Origin: Megalobrama amblycephala
Taxonomy: Eukaryota; Chordata; Actinopteri; Cypriniformes; Xenocyprididae
Assembly: GCF_018812025.1 (NCBI RefSeq)
Contig: NC_063054.1
Coordinates: 27,224,856 to 27,288,855 of the forward strand
DNA length: 64,000 bases
Reading direction: 5' to 3'
How positions within the stretch are numbered: the stretch's first letter is position 1; each line of letters opens with the position of its first letter. The notes below the pieces were generated by a model. It saw only the letters and a program-made list of their open reading frames with translations. It was not told the origin of the DNA and ran no database searches. Shown piece after piece: positions 1 to 34,024 of this stretch. A program made the translations under genes and the position numbers.

Positions 1-779
1 AGTACTCACCCTCATGTTTTTCAAAAATCGTAAGACCTTCATTCATCTTCAGAACACAAATTAAGATATTTTTGATGAAATCGAAGAGGTTTTTTATCCT
101 CAATAGAAAGCAACAAAATTACCACATTCTAGAGAAGTAATAAAAACAGGGTTAAAATAGTCAACATGTCTACAGTGGTTCAACCTTAATGTTATGAAGC
201 AACAAGAATACTTTTTGTGCACAAAAACAAAACAAAAATAACGACTTTATTCAACAAATTCATCTCTACCCTGTCCGACACGTATGCAGTTGATGTAGTG
301 AATGCAGTTCAGCGCTTCCATGTTTACATCTGAAAGCCGGCTGAGTATTGGCCAGCTCCTGTGTCAGTATCACACGCATCACGTGACCAGCATCGGCTAA
401 TACTGAGCCGGCGTTCGGATGTAGAACATGGAAGCGCTGAATGTTATTAGCGTAGAAAAATGACAGGATAGAGACGAATTTGCTGAATAAAGTCGTTATT
501 TTTGTTTTGTTTTTGCGCACAAAATGAATTCTTATTGCTTCATAACATTTAAGGTTGAACCACTGTAGTCATGTTGACTATTTAACGCAGGTTTTACTCT
601 TTTTCTGGACCTTGAATGTGGTAATTTTGTTGCTTTCTATTGAGGCTAAAAAACCTCTTGGATTTTATCAAAAATATCTTAAGTTGTGTTCCGAAGATGA
701 ACAAAGGTCTTACGGGTGTGGAACAACATGAGGGTGAGTACTTGATGACAGAAATTTCATTTTTGGGTGAATTAACCCT
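1..779. mobile_element. Foldback (long inverted-repeat) DNA element, cut by window edge
   Basis: The left part (CTCACCCTCATG, then GTAAGACCTTCATTC) recurs in inverse near 660-779, so the element is largely palindromic. It ends GGGTGAATTAACCCT followed by TTAA at 780-783. Sister copies at 21503, 31345, 35054 and 58817 begin with the reverse complement of this end, and most have TTAA beside them. It looks like a non-autonomous TTAA-targeting transposon; no transposase is visible. The short ORFs inside it are by-products of the palindrome. Confidence 0.75.
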
Positions 780-783
780 TTAA

Positions 784-3549
<2,766 letters not shown>

Positions 3550-3576
3550 TGTGGTTCCAGCCAATAATATGCTCCT

Positions 3577-5151
3577 TCACAGAAGTCAGTACACCCCTCA
3601 TATTTTTAGAAATATTTTATTATATCTTTTCATGTGACAACACTGAAGAAATGACACTTTGGTACAATGTAAAGTAGTGAGTGTACAGCTTGTATAACAG
3701 TTTGCTGTCTCTCAAAATAACTTAACACACAGCCATTAATGTCTAAACCGCTGGCCACAAAAGTGAGTACACCCCTAAGTGAAAATGTCCAAATTGGGCC
3801 CAATCAGCCATTTTCTATCCCCGGTGTCATGTGACTCGTTAGTGTTTCAAGGTCTCAGGTGTGAATGGGGAGCAGGTGTGTTAAATTTGGTGTTATCGCT
3901 CTCACTCTCTCATACTGGTCACTGGAAGTTCGACATGGCACCTCATGGCAAAGAACTCTCTGAGAATCTGAAAAAAAAGAATTGTTGCTCTACATAAAGA
4001 TGGCGTAGGCTATAAGAAGATTGCCAAGACCCTGAAACTGAGCTGCAGCACTGTGGCCAAGACCATACAGCGGTTTAACAGGACAGGTTCCTCTCAGAAC
4101 AGGCCTCGCCATGGTCGACCAAAGAAGCTGAGCCCACGTGCTCAGCGTTATATCCAGAGGTTGTGTCTGGGAAATAGATGTTTGAGTGCTGCCAGTATTG
4201 CTGCAGAGGTTGAAGGGGTGGGGGTCAGCCTGTCATTGCTCAGACCATACACCGCACACTGCATCAAATTGGTCTGCATGGCTGTCGTCCTAGAAGGAAG
4301 ACTCTTCTAAAGATGAAAGAAGAAAGCCGCAAAGAGTTTGCTGAAGACAAGCAGACCATGTCCTGTGGTCTGATGAGACCAAGATAAACTTATTTGGTTC
4401 AGATAGTGTCAAGCGTGTGTGGCGGCAACCAGGTGAGGAGTACAAAGACAAGTGTGTCTTGCCTACAGTCAAGCATGGTGGTGGGAGTGTCGTGGTCTGG
4501 GGCTGCTTGAGTGCTGCCAGCACTGGGGAACTACAGTTCATTGAGGGAACCATGAACAGCAGAGCATGATCCCCTCCCTTCGGAGACTGGGCTGCAGGGC
4601 AGTATTCCAACATGATAACGGCCCCAAACACACCTCCAAGACAACCACTGCCTTGCTAAAGAAGCTGAGAGTAAAGGTGATGGACTGGCCAAGCATGTCT
4701 CCAGACCTAAACCCTATTGAGCATCTCTGGGATATCCTCAAATGGAAGGTGGAGGAGCGCAAGGTCTCTTAACATCCACCAGCTCTGTGATGTCGTCATG
4801 GAGAAGTGCTAGAGGACTCCAGTGGCAACCTGTTAAGCTCTGGTGAACTTCATGCCCTAGAGGGTTAAGGCAGTGCTGGAAAATAATGGTGGCCACACAA
4901 AATATTGATACTTTGGGTCCAATTTGGACATTTTCACTTAGGGGTGTACTCACTTTTGTGGCCAGCGGTTTCGACATTAATGGCTGTGTGTTGAGTTTTT
5001 TTGAGGGGACAGAAAATTTACACTGTTATACAAGCTGTACACTCACTACTTTACATTGTAGCAAAGTGTCATTTCTTCAGTGTTGTCACAAAGGTATAAT
5101 AAAATATTTACAAAAATGTGAGGGGTGTACTCACTTCTGTGAGATACTGTA
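3577..5151 (+). mobile_element. Tc1/mariner-like transposon, degenerate
   Basis: The ends are inverted repeats of about 220 bp. TCACAGAAGTCAGTACACCC at the left matches GGGTGTACTCACTTCTGTGA at the right. A second internal pair (GCTGGCCACAAAAGTGAGTA near 3750; TACTCACTTTTGTGGCCAGC near 4950) gives the IR/DR layout typical of fish Tc1 elements. The outermost bases survive only at the right (GATACTGTA); the left tip next to the GT array is lost or diverged, so no TA duplication can be shown. Length (about 1.6 kb) is normal for the family. Confidence 0.9.
3935..4965 (+). pseudogene. Broken Tc1-like transposase
   Basis: Starting with MAPHGKELS, the sequence holds a recognisable DNA-binding N terminus: KKIAKTLKLSCSTVAKTIQRF (helix-turn-helix, read across frames) and a GRPKKLSPRAQR-like hook. 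Later comes the DDE/D C-terminal block with [18 protein letters not shown] and [19 protein letters not shown]. The reading frame is broken by several indels and stops (for example after KENLKKK and near 4385), so no functional transposase can be made. The frame pieces at 4053-4310 and 4566-4772 are parts of it. Confidence 0.9.
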
Positions 5152-6893
5152 AATCTGAAAGCCAAATGTCAAATCCTACTTTTAGGGATGTCCTCAAAGG
5201 AAAAAGTCTAAAAATTGACTTTAATAACATGGCTTCGTTTTGAAAAGTTTTTCTTTTAACTAGCTATTTGGCTATTATTATACAATGCATTATTCAATAA
5301 CCGGCAGTTTAAGTCTTACTGCAAGTTTTTGCATTTTGACTTTCCTTTGGAATCACATGCAGTATTGTTTTATTCTGAAAATGCAAAATGATTCTTTTAG
5401 CCATAAGGCTTGCATTGTTTGTAGCTAAATCTAAAAATCTAAAATAATATAATGGAATAAAATAATAATAAATAATATAGTGTAATAAAGAAATAACTGG
5501 CAGCTGTGGTTACCAGAATAATTCTGTAAAAAAATACAGTGAAAATGTAAATGTATTACAGAGCAATCTGTAAATTTATACAATTTAAAACTAATTTACA
5601 AAAAAAAAAAATTAAACCAGTAAGTCCAACTGGCCTTAGCAAGGCCACGCTAGTGGTACTAACATCCATTTTGTACTTTTAATATATGCTGAAATCCACC
5701 ATAATAACACTGGTGGTAAAACGATTACCACATGATAAATCAAAGTTCATCACAATTAGCTTTTCCAGAAGCTGTGGGAAATATGGATGATGCACACAGT
5801 GTCATACACACAAACACAAAACACCATCACGGTAACACACGTTACACTACAATAATGCAATAAACATTCATTTATCAACATAAGATATAACATAAAATTC
5901 TAATGTACATAACTGATAAGAAGAAACTTAATTATTAAAATTAAACACCATCAAATGTGAAGTGTCACACAAGGAATTCTGAGAATGTCAGTTTATGTTT
6001 TTTCACTGTAAATTATTAGGTGATTTGTTCTTTTTACTTCCAAAAAATGGTACATTTAACAGTGTTTTACTGTAAAATTACACAAAAATATTAGGTTAGA
6101 TCTATTACAGATTTTCTCCTTATATAAGGGAACTTTCTATTAACCAATTAAGAGATTTTTACTGTCACATTTTTAGTCTTTTACCGTTAAAATCAATAAA
6201 ATAGTTAATAAACTTTCCCTCTCTCTATCATGTCAGTGTGAATTATTAGTTAGTGAGAGGCTTAATGAATTAGAGCCCTGCTGGAGACGCCAAACATCCG
6301 CTGAACAGTAATTAACAATCAAAAGATTTAGCTAGCCCTCTCCAAATCCTGTTGTCTTCCAGCCCTTGAATCTGTGACTAATGTCAGACTGAGGTCTCTC
6401 GGTCTTGTCATGTTTATTGAAACTATACATCATTCTCTGTTTTGAATGTACAGAATATCTATGAAGATACTAATTATAGTTTTTGTGTGAAATATGCAAT
6501 GATAGCATATGTATGTGATTGTGCACACAATGACCTATGCAGTTTCATGTGGTCTCCTCTGAACTTGATAGTAGTCTACTAAAGGCTGCACTTTGCTATC
6601 AGACAGCTGTGCAAAGTTCATGGGCACCGCAGAGTGTCATTGTGAAATACTGATGAATGTCTGGCACATGGACCGTCTCAGAAGAATAAGATCTGAATTA
6701 TCAGCTAAAGATTGATGCATCTAAATGTAAAAAAGTTTTCGACTTTAACTCTATCTCTGCAGACGTGAATTACATAAAGTACCCTGCCGTACAGGATGTC
6801 AATTTCGATATCTTCCATTTTACTTGTATATTTTGTATATGTTTCCACCCTACCAAAGACCATCTGCCACAGATATCTTCCCTTGAGTCTTAA

Positions 6894-6961
<68 letters not shown>

Positions 6962-8629
6962 CAACCAGCTTGTAAGAAATTAGCCATTGCAAACTGACTG
7001 GTTATTACAGTGTCTAAATGCTGTAATGCTTGATTTTGCCTTGTTATTAATCAAAAAAATGCTGGATCTATTCAAGTTTGAGTAAAAGAAACAGCAAGAT
7101 AGAGTATTAAATACACGCTTATCTCTCTAATATTTCAAAAGAAGCTCATTTCAGACACTCAGGATGTCTCAGTTCACTCTCTATAGTTCCCAAGTATGCT
7201 GCCCACTAAGTCAGCCATATCTAGGGCTGTCTTATTGTTCAGATCTTTCAAGTACCACAATGTTTGGATGGAAATTCACATCATAATTAAGTTTAAATTG
7301 GCTCTAGTTTGTATGCATTTTGTGAGTTTGATAAAAAAATGCTATATTCTGTAATGCGTCTGATAGCTTGACAGTCAATAGTAAAATACAAGAGCTAAAT
7401 AAAGTCTGCATTAACATAGGGCTATCTTATTTTCAAAATCTTTTAAGTTCGCTGAAATATTTGCATGGAAATTTATATGAATGGCACCACCACAATATCA
7501 AGTCTGTATTGGTCATAATTAAGTTAAATTGTTAATTTTGACTAGTTTGTATGCATTTTAATAGCTATAAAGCTTGACAGAAAATGCTTCTCAGCAGTTT
7601 ATGAAGTTCATGCTGCAAAACTACATTTCCCATTGTTCTCAGCATGATTTAGGTTATAGATCATGATTAAAAAAGGAAAATGTTTTGTCCTTGTTGTGTA
7701 TTGTGGTATTGTACTATAGTTGATAGCTTGATCGCCATATTAGTAAAATGCAAGAGCTAAAATCTACATTAATGCCTGATCACCCTCAGTAATGCATTAA
7801 GCAGTAAATTGAAATAATCTACCAGAGATGAACAGTTACAATCACCTAGTCGGATTATCTGACCAAATCATTGATAAAGGTTTTGTGTTGCACAACTCAG
7901 TAAAGCAGCTGCTTGAAGCTGTATGTTAATTTAATCTTAGATTAATTTGATTCGATCTTCATCTTGATGAATGATGAAACGAGTGAACAGATTGCAACAC
8001 TATCGGTATTGGTAAAAGGGTGCAACCTTTGCCCTGTGTGTGTCCTTGTATTACGTTAGATAGATTATATTTGTTTGTGCTGGTACAAACTACCATTACC
8101 AGGTACTCTTATGAAGCTCTCCATCAGCTGCAGACTGAATGGTTAAAGCAGAAGGATTTAATGGACTCTCAGTAAAATGTCTTCTTAAATTTACTCAAAC
8201 AGCACACGTTTTCATTGCATGGCACAGTTAAACCATATTAATGGAGGAAATAGATGTTTTGCAAAGGCACTCATGCCTCAACAGGTACTTGATGTTCCTG
8301 TGGGTTCTCTGACATCTGTACATGCTAAATAAAAAGTATTGGTTGCACCCTGATATATTTATACAGACCTGTCACCCCGTCACATTCTTTTTGATTTATA
8401 TCTACACTGAAAAAAGTTGTAAATAATTGCGATTTATTGGAGTATGTTTTACAAGAAAATACTATTTCAGTTTTTCGACTAAACTGTTTCACATCTAATT
8501 CAATGTCTCTTGTTAAAATTGTTTCTACAACTTTTTCTTGTATGATCACTGATGTTATTAGCGATCGTTTTAGCACTAAATTTTAATTCCTCTTGTCTAA
8601 TATTAATCTCTCTTTTCATCTCTTCATAG
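5152..8629. other. Non-coding stretch upstream of the first visible rxrg exon
   Basis: AT-rich sequence ending in a good acceptor (pyrimidine-rich, CATAG at 8625-8629). It is probably rxrg intron. An AC microsatellite is listed separately. No other gene, conserved exon or RNA gene was recognised. Confidence 0.5.
6895..6959. repeat. (AC)n microsatellite
   Basis: About 32 uninterrupted AC units. Confidence 0.97.
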
Positions 8630-16805
<8,176 letters not shown>

Positions 16806-17050
16806 CACGAGTTCCAATGGACCATTTTTTGTACATATTCTTATGTAACTAATATAATAACGAACTTGATTGAAGATATTGCAGTACGCTGCATATTTTA
16901 TACCAAGCACAAATTATTATTATTATTTTATTTTATTATTTTATTTTATTTTTTAAAAATATTGGCAGGAGTAATTTTATTGGTATTGTATTGAAAAGAA
17001 ATGTTTCTGTAAATAGATAATATCAGGTATACATTGTGGCAAGACAATGC

Positions 17051-17056
17051 AATAAA
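17051..17056 (+). terminator. rxrg polyadenylation signal AATAAA
   Basis: Canonical hexamer 246 nt after the rxrg stop codon in an AT-rich 3' UTR. It is the first good hexamer in a plausible position; another occurs near 17138. Confidence 0.6.
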
Positions 17057-17079
17057 GAAATTATATTTTATTCAAGGAA

Positions 17080-18415
17080 TTTGTTTGTCAAACCCAAACA
17101 ATAATTTCTAAAATGAATTCTAGAATGCTGTCCAAATAAATATTTAAATGCCTTTTTTTTTTTTTTTAATAAAAAAGAATGGAGTAAGTTGTCATTTTTT
17201 ATCAACCTGAAGCATTTAAACTTTTTACCCTTCAGAACCAAAACCCTTTAAAGAGCAAGCCACTGACTGCGGTATGTGATGTTGTCCAATTTTAAATATC
17301 TCAAATAAATCATAAATTGCAGCAAAATACATACATTATCTGGTGTCAGCCCGCTAGGTGGCGCCATTTAACGATACAAACCGTAATTTAACTTTCACTT
17401 TACAACATGTGACTTTTCAAAATTACTTCTCAATTTAATTGCGCAAATGCTGTGATTGTAGTTTAAACTGTCATATGGGAAAGTAACAAACTTTTGACGC
17501 CTAAAAAATCTTTTAATTTAATTCTTTACTTTTTAGTATGTTTCATAAATGTATTTCTAAAGAGTATGTAAGTAAATAAAAATAAGCTCTTTCCTCAGCT
17601 CGTGTTATTTTTATTTTTTTTTAATAATATAAATTAGTCATTAATATAAATCACTAAATATCAGTCTTAAGTTATTTGTTTTTGGTTTTATGCAATTTAT
17701 TTTTTAAAATTCAAATAAACTAATTTAAGGTAGCCTATATGACCCTGTTCTGGTCATGACACTGAATAATATAAACTTAAAACAAATATTTGAAATGTAC
17801 TTATATGTTTGAGATCACCCCAATGCTGTGATATGTTTTTTTAAAAAGAAAATATTAATTTAGAAATTAACTTTTTTCAGATTTTAAAATATTTTTATCT
17901 GATCTACTTAAAACATAGTATCTTAAACCCATCTTTTGTATCAGTACATTAGCACTTTACAGAAAAGTTAAGCTATAATTATCCAATATACAGAACAAAT
18001 TGTAGAAAAATACAATAAATCCAAATAGATATTTATCAGGAGTGCTTCATTGTTAATGTATGTGAAATACATTGCATTTATGCTTTAGAACACATATTTT
18101 TATGACCCCATTAATGGAACATTTTTTCAGGGCATCACGTTTATATCAATCTTTATAATCAGTTTTTATAAAATTTTAAAAAGTGATACTCAAGCTGATA
18201 CTTCCATGTATTTTTTTTTTAAGTAGGCCTAATTGAAATGGCCTTTCTTAGTCCCAAAGTCCATGGTTCAAAATTCATACTTGATTTATTTAATGCTTGA
18301 GAGAGATTAATTCACCCACATATTTAAATTAAATTACTAAATTCAAGTTTTTCATGTACATGTTCATCATTAAGTTGTAAAGTAATGGCTACACTTACTG
18401 CGCACTCTCCACCTT
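17080..18415. other. rxrg-lmx1a intergenic spacer
   Basis: Only about 2.3 kb separate the rxrg stop from the lmx1a start. This part is AT-rich; no exon or RNA gene was recognised. Confidence 0.5.
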
Positions 18416-18422
18416 TCGATGG

Positions 18423-18457
<35 letters not shown>

Positions 18458-18566
18458 AACTGACGAGCAGGTTTATTTTCATATGGAGCTTTTGTGCTCG
18501 TTTACAACTATCTGAGCATCTGTCGAAAGTTGCACAGGGCCGCAAACGGATATTTTCTCCTCAATG
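18423..18566 (+). promoter_or_regulatory. Possible lmx1a leader exon and promoter-proximal GA tract
   Basis: A GA repeat (about 18423-18452) is followed by moderately GC-richer sequence ending in a strong donor, AATG|GTAAGT at 18566/18567. The first lmx1a coding exon starts at an acceptor (TTTATTTCAG|AC at 19123), so an upstream exon must exist, and this is the best candidate. Joined, its terminal ATG would be out of frame with the 19126 start, making a short overlapping upstream ORF. An unrecognised coding leader is equally possible. Confidence 0.3.
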
Positions 18567-19125
18567 GTAAGTGGATCTGTCTAAAGTTCTATATATTTAT
18601 ATATCATCTTTCAAAGTTTTTGTGAAGTTTTGTCAAGTAGCCTATATTAGAAGTAGTTCCTGTTGTTGAACAAGCATGCTGAAATATGCGACAGTAATTA
18701 ATGCTATAGAGCCTGATTTCGCACACTTAAAAGATACATGTTTTTTAATTGTTTGAATAATCTAAATATAGGCTAGTTTTAATATTTTTAATGAGACACC
18801 ATCAAATCACATTTGTTCATACTGTCTTTTTGCAAAAAAGTAAAAACCCGTGGGTGAATTCACTTAGTTTCGTACATTTATTTTTGTTTTTCAGTGATTA
18901 TTTGTCCACACATTAAGCTTTTATTTTGCTTTTACATTTTCTTGGGAAAACTCCTATTTTAAAAGGATGGCATTTGTAATTTTAGTTTCAAAACCATGTC
19001 ACAGTTATGTAAATTACCCTGCAGGCAGTTACTAAAGATTAATTTGTCTAGTAAAGTACATAAAATTACACGCTGAGAGTGTTGAAGTTACCCGGATGGA
19101 TTAAAGGTTTGTATTTATTTCAGAC

Positions 19126-29781
<10,656 letters not shown>

Positions 29782-29970
29782 GCATTATTTAGACAGCCCA
29801 GAAAAGATATGTGGAGAGAGTGCAAGTGTGTGTATGCTTGTGTGTGTATTCTGCTTATGCATGTTTTTTAGGGTAGAAATGGTGGTGACTGGCAACAATG
29901 GAAATGTACTGTGATGAAAATGTTCTTTGTGTAATTTGTATTTATTATTTTATGTGTAATCTCTGGACTG

Positions 29971-29976
29971 AATAAA
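29971..29976 (+). terminator. lmx1a polyadenylation signal AATAAA
   Basis: Canonical hexamer 190 nt after the lmx1a stop, in CTGAATAAAATGC. Confidence 0.7.
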
Positions 29977-29999
29977 ATGCTGCGAAAACGTGTATTTAA

Positions 30000-31340
30000 A
30001 ACAGCGAATGAATTGGCAATATTGTTTCTTAATTAATTTGACCTTGTTTGGAACTTGACTTATCAAGTTAATGTAAATTGCCATTTACAGAGTTTCACTC
30101 TTATATGCAGATGCATTATTAGTGATATGGTAATTTATAAAAAATGAAAGTATCCACAAACAATCATCCACTATACTGCAGCGTTGCAATGAGAACTGGC
30201 ATTTTCCAAACTCAAGGTCATAGGCAGTCTTAAGCACCTCCTATCATTATGCATATCTTTATGGCAATTTTTCAGAGCCAGATGGTGGTCCACCACAGGG
30301 CATAGCATCGCACAGATCTTTAGACTCCCACTTTAACATCAGAAATACACATACATTTGCTCCACATGCAGCCATCGTGATTCTCTATACTGTGTTTTTT
30401 ATTTTATTATTTTTTATTTTTTTAGACAAGCTGCATTCTTGCGTTTGTGACCACCCAAAAGCCAGACCACTGTGGCTGCCCCTCAGGAATGTGTCAGTGT
30501 TATAGTTTGGTGTATTGTACTGTAGAGGTTGAGGATAATATCAGGTGAAAATGTAAGGCATGCTGCAAAGATAGGAAGCCCTTCATACTGTGCCTCTTTG
30601 CCCCAGCAATGAACTCACTTTCTGTCTGTACCAGGTTCACATTTCTTACTCTGATATCAGACCCTCCAGATGTAAGAGCCACAAGTCATTGGGCAGGAAC
30701 AATTTAACTGTCTGTTCCTGTCATGTGGACCTGTCAGGGGATGTTGCAGAGCACAGGTGAGATGAACAGTGTGTTTGGATGACCAAACCTTCATTTTAAG
30801 GTTATTTAGATAAATAATTAATAGCCTAATTTAACACCGCGAAATTATGAACGAGTAGGACTGGTTGTTACTTTTTTGTTGCCCACATTCTTGGAAACCT
30901 ATAGTAAAACACTGCACTACTTATAGCGACCAATGTAGCCTGATTCCTAAACAAATATGAACAGGTTCTAAGCCAAAAACACACTGCACGATGTAGTCCG
31001 ATTCTTGAAAGAATGACTCTTGCAATAGTTATGCCAGATTTGTGAAATGATCATTTTTTTGATCTAATCTGTCAAACGAGTTTTTAAAAAGGTCTGAAAT
31101 TGTTTGTGATTCTTTTTCTTCACTTAGACACTTCACTCACGCACCGAAATGTTTGCGGTTTCTCACATCAAAATACGCCACAACCCGGAAGACTAATTCA
31201 CCACTAGTTCCCTTGAGATTTTCCTGCTTTATAATGTTTTTCCGCCAATTTCTGAGTAAAATGAGGACTGTGGAAAATATAAATTGACAATAATTTAACG
31301 TTTTGTTCTACATTGTAAACTCTAAACTTGTCCCTTGAAT
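30000..31340. other. Intergenic, no gene recognised
   Basis: Between the lmx1a poly(A) signal and the first intergenic repeat. No exon-like sequence or strong repeat recognised. Confidence 0.5.
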
Positions 31341-31344
31341 TTAA

Positions 31345-31795
31345 AGGGTTAGTTCACCCAAAAATGAAAATAATGTAATTTATTACTCATGCCGTTCTAC
31401 ATCCATAAGACCTTCGTTAATGTTCGGAACGCAAATTAAGATATTTTTGTTAAAATCCGATGGCTCCGTGAGGCCTGCATAGCCAGCAATAACATTTCCT
31501 CTCTCAAGATCCATTAATGTACTAAAAACATATTTAAATCAGTTCATGTGAGTACAGTGGTTCAATATTAATATTATAAAGCGACAAGAATATTTTTGGT
31601 GTGGCAAAAAAAACAAAATAACGACTTATTTCGTGATGGCCGATTTCAAAACACTGCTTCATGAAACTTCGGAGCGTTATGAATCTTTTGTGTCGAATCA
31701 GCGGTTCGGAGCACCAAAGTCACGTGATTTCAGCAGTTGGGCGGTTTGACGCGATCCGAATCATGATTCGATACAAAAGATTCATAATGCTCCGA
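31345..31795 (+). mobile_element. Left half of a foldback TTAA element
   Basis: Begins TTAA|AGGGTTAGTTCACCC and follows the same sequence as the element at 58817 (GATCCATTAATGTACTAAAA, TGGTTCAATATTAAT, GAGCGTTATGAATC). The matching inverted right half is absent, so it is truncated. Downstream (31800-32000) is a GCCGG-rich repeat-like segment with CCAGATAGCA. Confidence 0.65.
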
Positions 31796-32043
31796 CTCAT
31801 TTGCGTCATGTCCGGCTCCCCAGATAGCAAAATACACTATGCCCAGTTCCGGTTAGATTCTCGCCTGCCGGAGACTTACCACTTGGCCCGCATCTGTCTG
31901 TAGCGATCGGGCCGGATGCGGCAGCCGTTACCTTGCCGACACTGCCACAATCAAGCCGGTATCAGGCCGTCACATTTTGATCAAAATCAACCAAGAATGC
32001 TGTAATCTCGACTCGTGAGACGTCATTGTTCGTAGAAAGTTAA

Positions 32044-32914
32044 AGGGATAGTTCACCCAAAAATGAAAATTATCCCATGATTTACTCACCCTCAAGCCAT
32101 CCTAGGTGTATAGCCTATGACTTCTTTCAGATGAACACAATCAGATTTAAAAATATCCTTAGTCGCCCAAGGTTTATAATGGGGGCTGAGTTTTTAAGTA
32201 AAAAATAATGCGTCCATCCATAAAAATAAAAATAATAATAATAATCCATACGACTCCAGGGGGTTAATAAAGTCCTTCTGAATAGAAGTGATGTGTTTTT
32301 GCAAGAAAAATATCTATATTTAAAACTTTATGAATTCAAATAACTAGCTTCCGGCGGACAACCATACGCAGAATGCTCAAGTTGACTTGGGATAAATGAG
32401 TAATCCTCTGACGCAGGATGTAGGAGTATTGTAAGCTTAGACGCCTCTTGCGGTTCAAACAAATAGGGCTAGGCAACAAACTCAAGTTCCTTTTCTCTTA
32501 TATTGAAATCCTCCAAAATTTCTCTTTGAAAATTATGGTTTGAGACTTATAATTCGTGACTGGTGATTTGTTTTGCTCTATCCTCTGCGCCTTCGCGTCC
32601 GTCATTACATTGTGCGTCAGGTCAAAGGTTACTCTTCCGCCGCAAATTGACTTGCGCATTCTGCGTACGGTCGTCCGCCAAAAACGCATGGCTTTGCTTC
32701 AGAAGGCCTTTATTAACCCCCTGGAGTCGTATGGATTACTTATGGATGGATACATAATTTTTTTATTTCAAAACGCAGCCCCGCGTCCACAACCATTATA
32801 AACCGTGGAGGACTAAGGATATGTTCGTCTTAAAGAAGATCGTCATAGGCTACACCTATGGCTTGAGGGTGAGTAAATAATGGGATAATTTTAATTTTGG
32901 GGTGAACTAACCCT
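32044..32914. mobile_element. Complete foldback element with TTAA duplication
   Basis: Left AGGGATAGTTCACCCAAAAA and right TTTTGGGGTGAACTAACCCT are inverted, flanked by TTAA at 32040-32043 and 32915-32918. Inner arms also match (GACTCCAGGGGGTTAATAAA near 32255; TTTATTAACCCCCTGGAGTC near 32710). No transposase gene. Confidence 0.85.
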
Positions 32915-32918
32915 TTAA

Positions 32919-33965
32919 TAATGCACATAAGTTTTGATATAATCGGTGAAATAGCCTAATATTTTCTGTATCTGTCGACTGATGAGTGGACACGTCACTG
33001 TAATCTGCTTAAAACAGCACTGGCACGCAAATCGCAGTCTCTCGTGCATTTATTGGCGCGAAACTGTCAGTTGGCAGGCCAAGCAGCCAAAGCAAACGAA
33101 AAATAATCAAACGGCTATCATACGGTCACAGCGGGTAGCAATAGCCTCGTTATTATAACGATAGCAGCCAGGAGGCATCCAGTCAGCTGATCAGTTATTT
33201 ATTACGCATTTCGTGCCAGGATGGGCTGCAGACCCGCTCCCTCTTAATATAATATAATTGGCGTCACGCTGCGTTAATGCCCGGACAGATGCGACTGGTT
33301 AGGTACCCGTGCAACTCTTCTCCTTCTGTGCTGAAATGCAGAAGAGCTCCTACTGATCAACAACAACAAAAAAATAAAACAAGGGCCATTCTTGTTAAGC
33401 AGTACATGTGCGTATTTCTTAATAAATTGGCTAAAATATTAAGCTCACTTTCACAAAAATCATATTAGCTTACAAAAAAATAGCTCACAAAAATTATTAG
33501 TTTCATCACATTTAATTCAACAGGGTAAACTATATCTGTAAATATAAAAACACTGTTCTGACACCTATTGTAAAACCTAGACATGGCAATAGAAAATGCT
33601 CATTAGTTCCTGACCCTAAAAGCTCTTACATAGAAGGAACAAGGTGAAGGAGCAACTAGAGGCCTATAGAGACTGTGAGCCTGGGTGACAGTGGGCATAG
33701 TGCCCAGAGACAGCACGTCCTGGACTGGGTGTCAGATCTGGGGCAGCATGTCCAGCATGAGGCTATATGAAACAGTGGGTGTGTGAGCGAGTGGACAACA
33801 GGGTATTTCTGGCAGTGTTTATACTGTCTCTCACATACTTGGTGAGGGTGCTACAGAGACACTAAGGAATGACCCTGCAGACAGTCACTAACTAATATTA
33901 CATTATTATACAATGTTGGAAACAGACATGTTCTTTTATAGTGTGCAAATAACTCTTTCAAACAC
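32919..33965. other. Intergenic, no gene recognised
   Basis: Unremarkable sequence between the foldback element and the 3' end of the minus-strand selectin. Confidence 0.5.
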
Positions 33966-33968
33966 AGT

Positions 33969-33974
33969 TTTATT
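33969..33974 (-). terminator. Polyadenylation signal of the large selectin
   Basis: AATAAA on the minus strand, 51 nt past the stop codon of the inferred last exon. This supports that exon as the true 3' end. Confidence 0.55.
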
Positions 33975-34024
33975 CAAATATTCATTTATTGGAAGCAAAA
34001 ACAACATTGAGTAAATTTGTTTTT

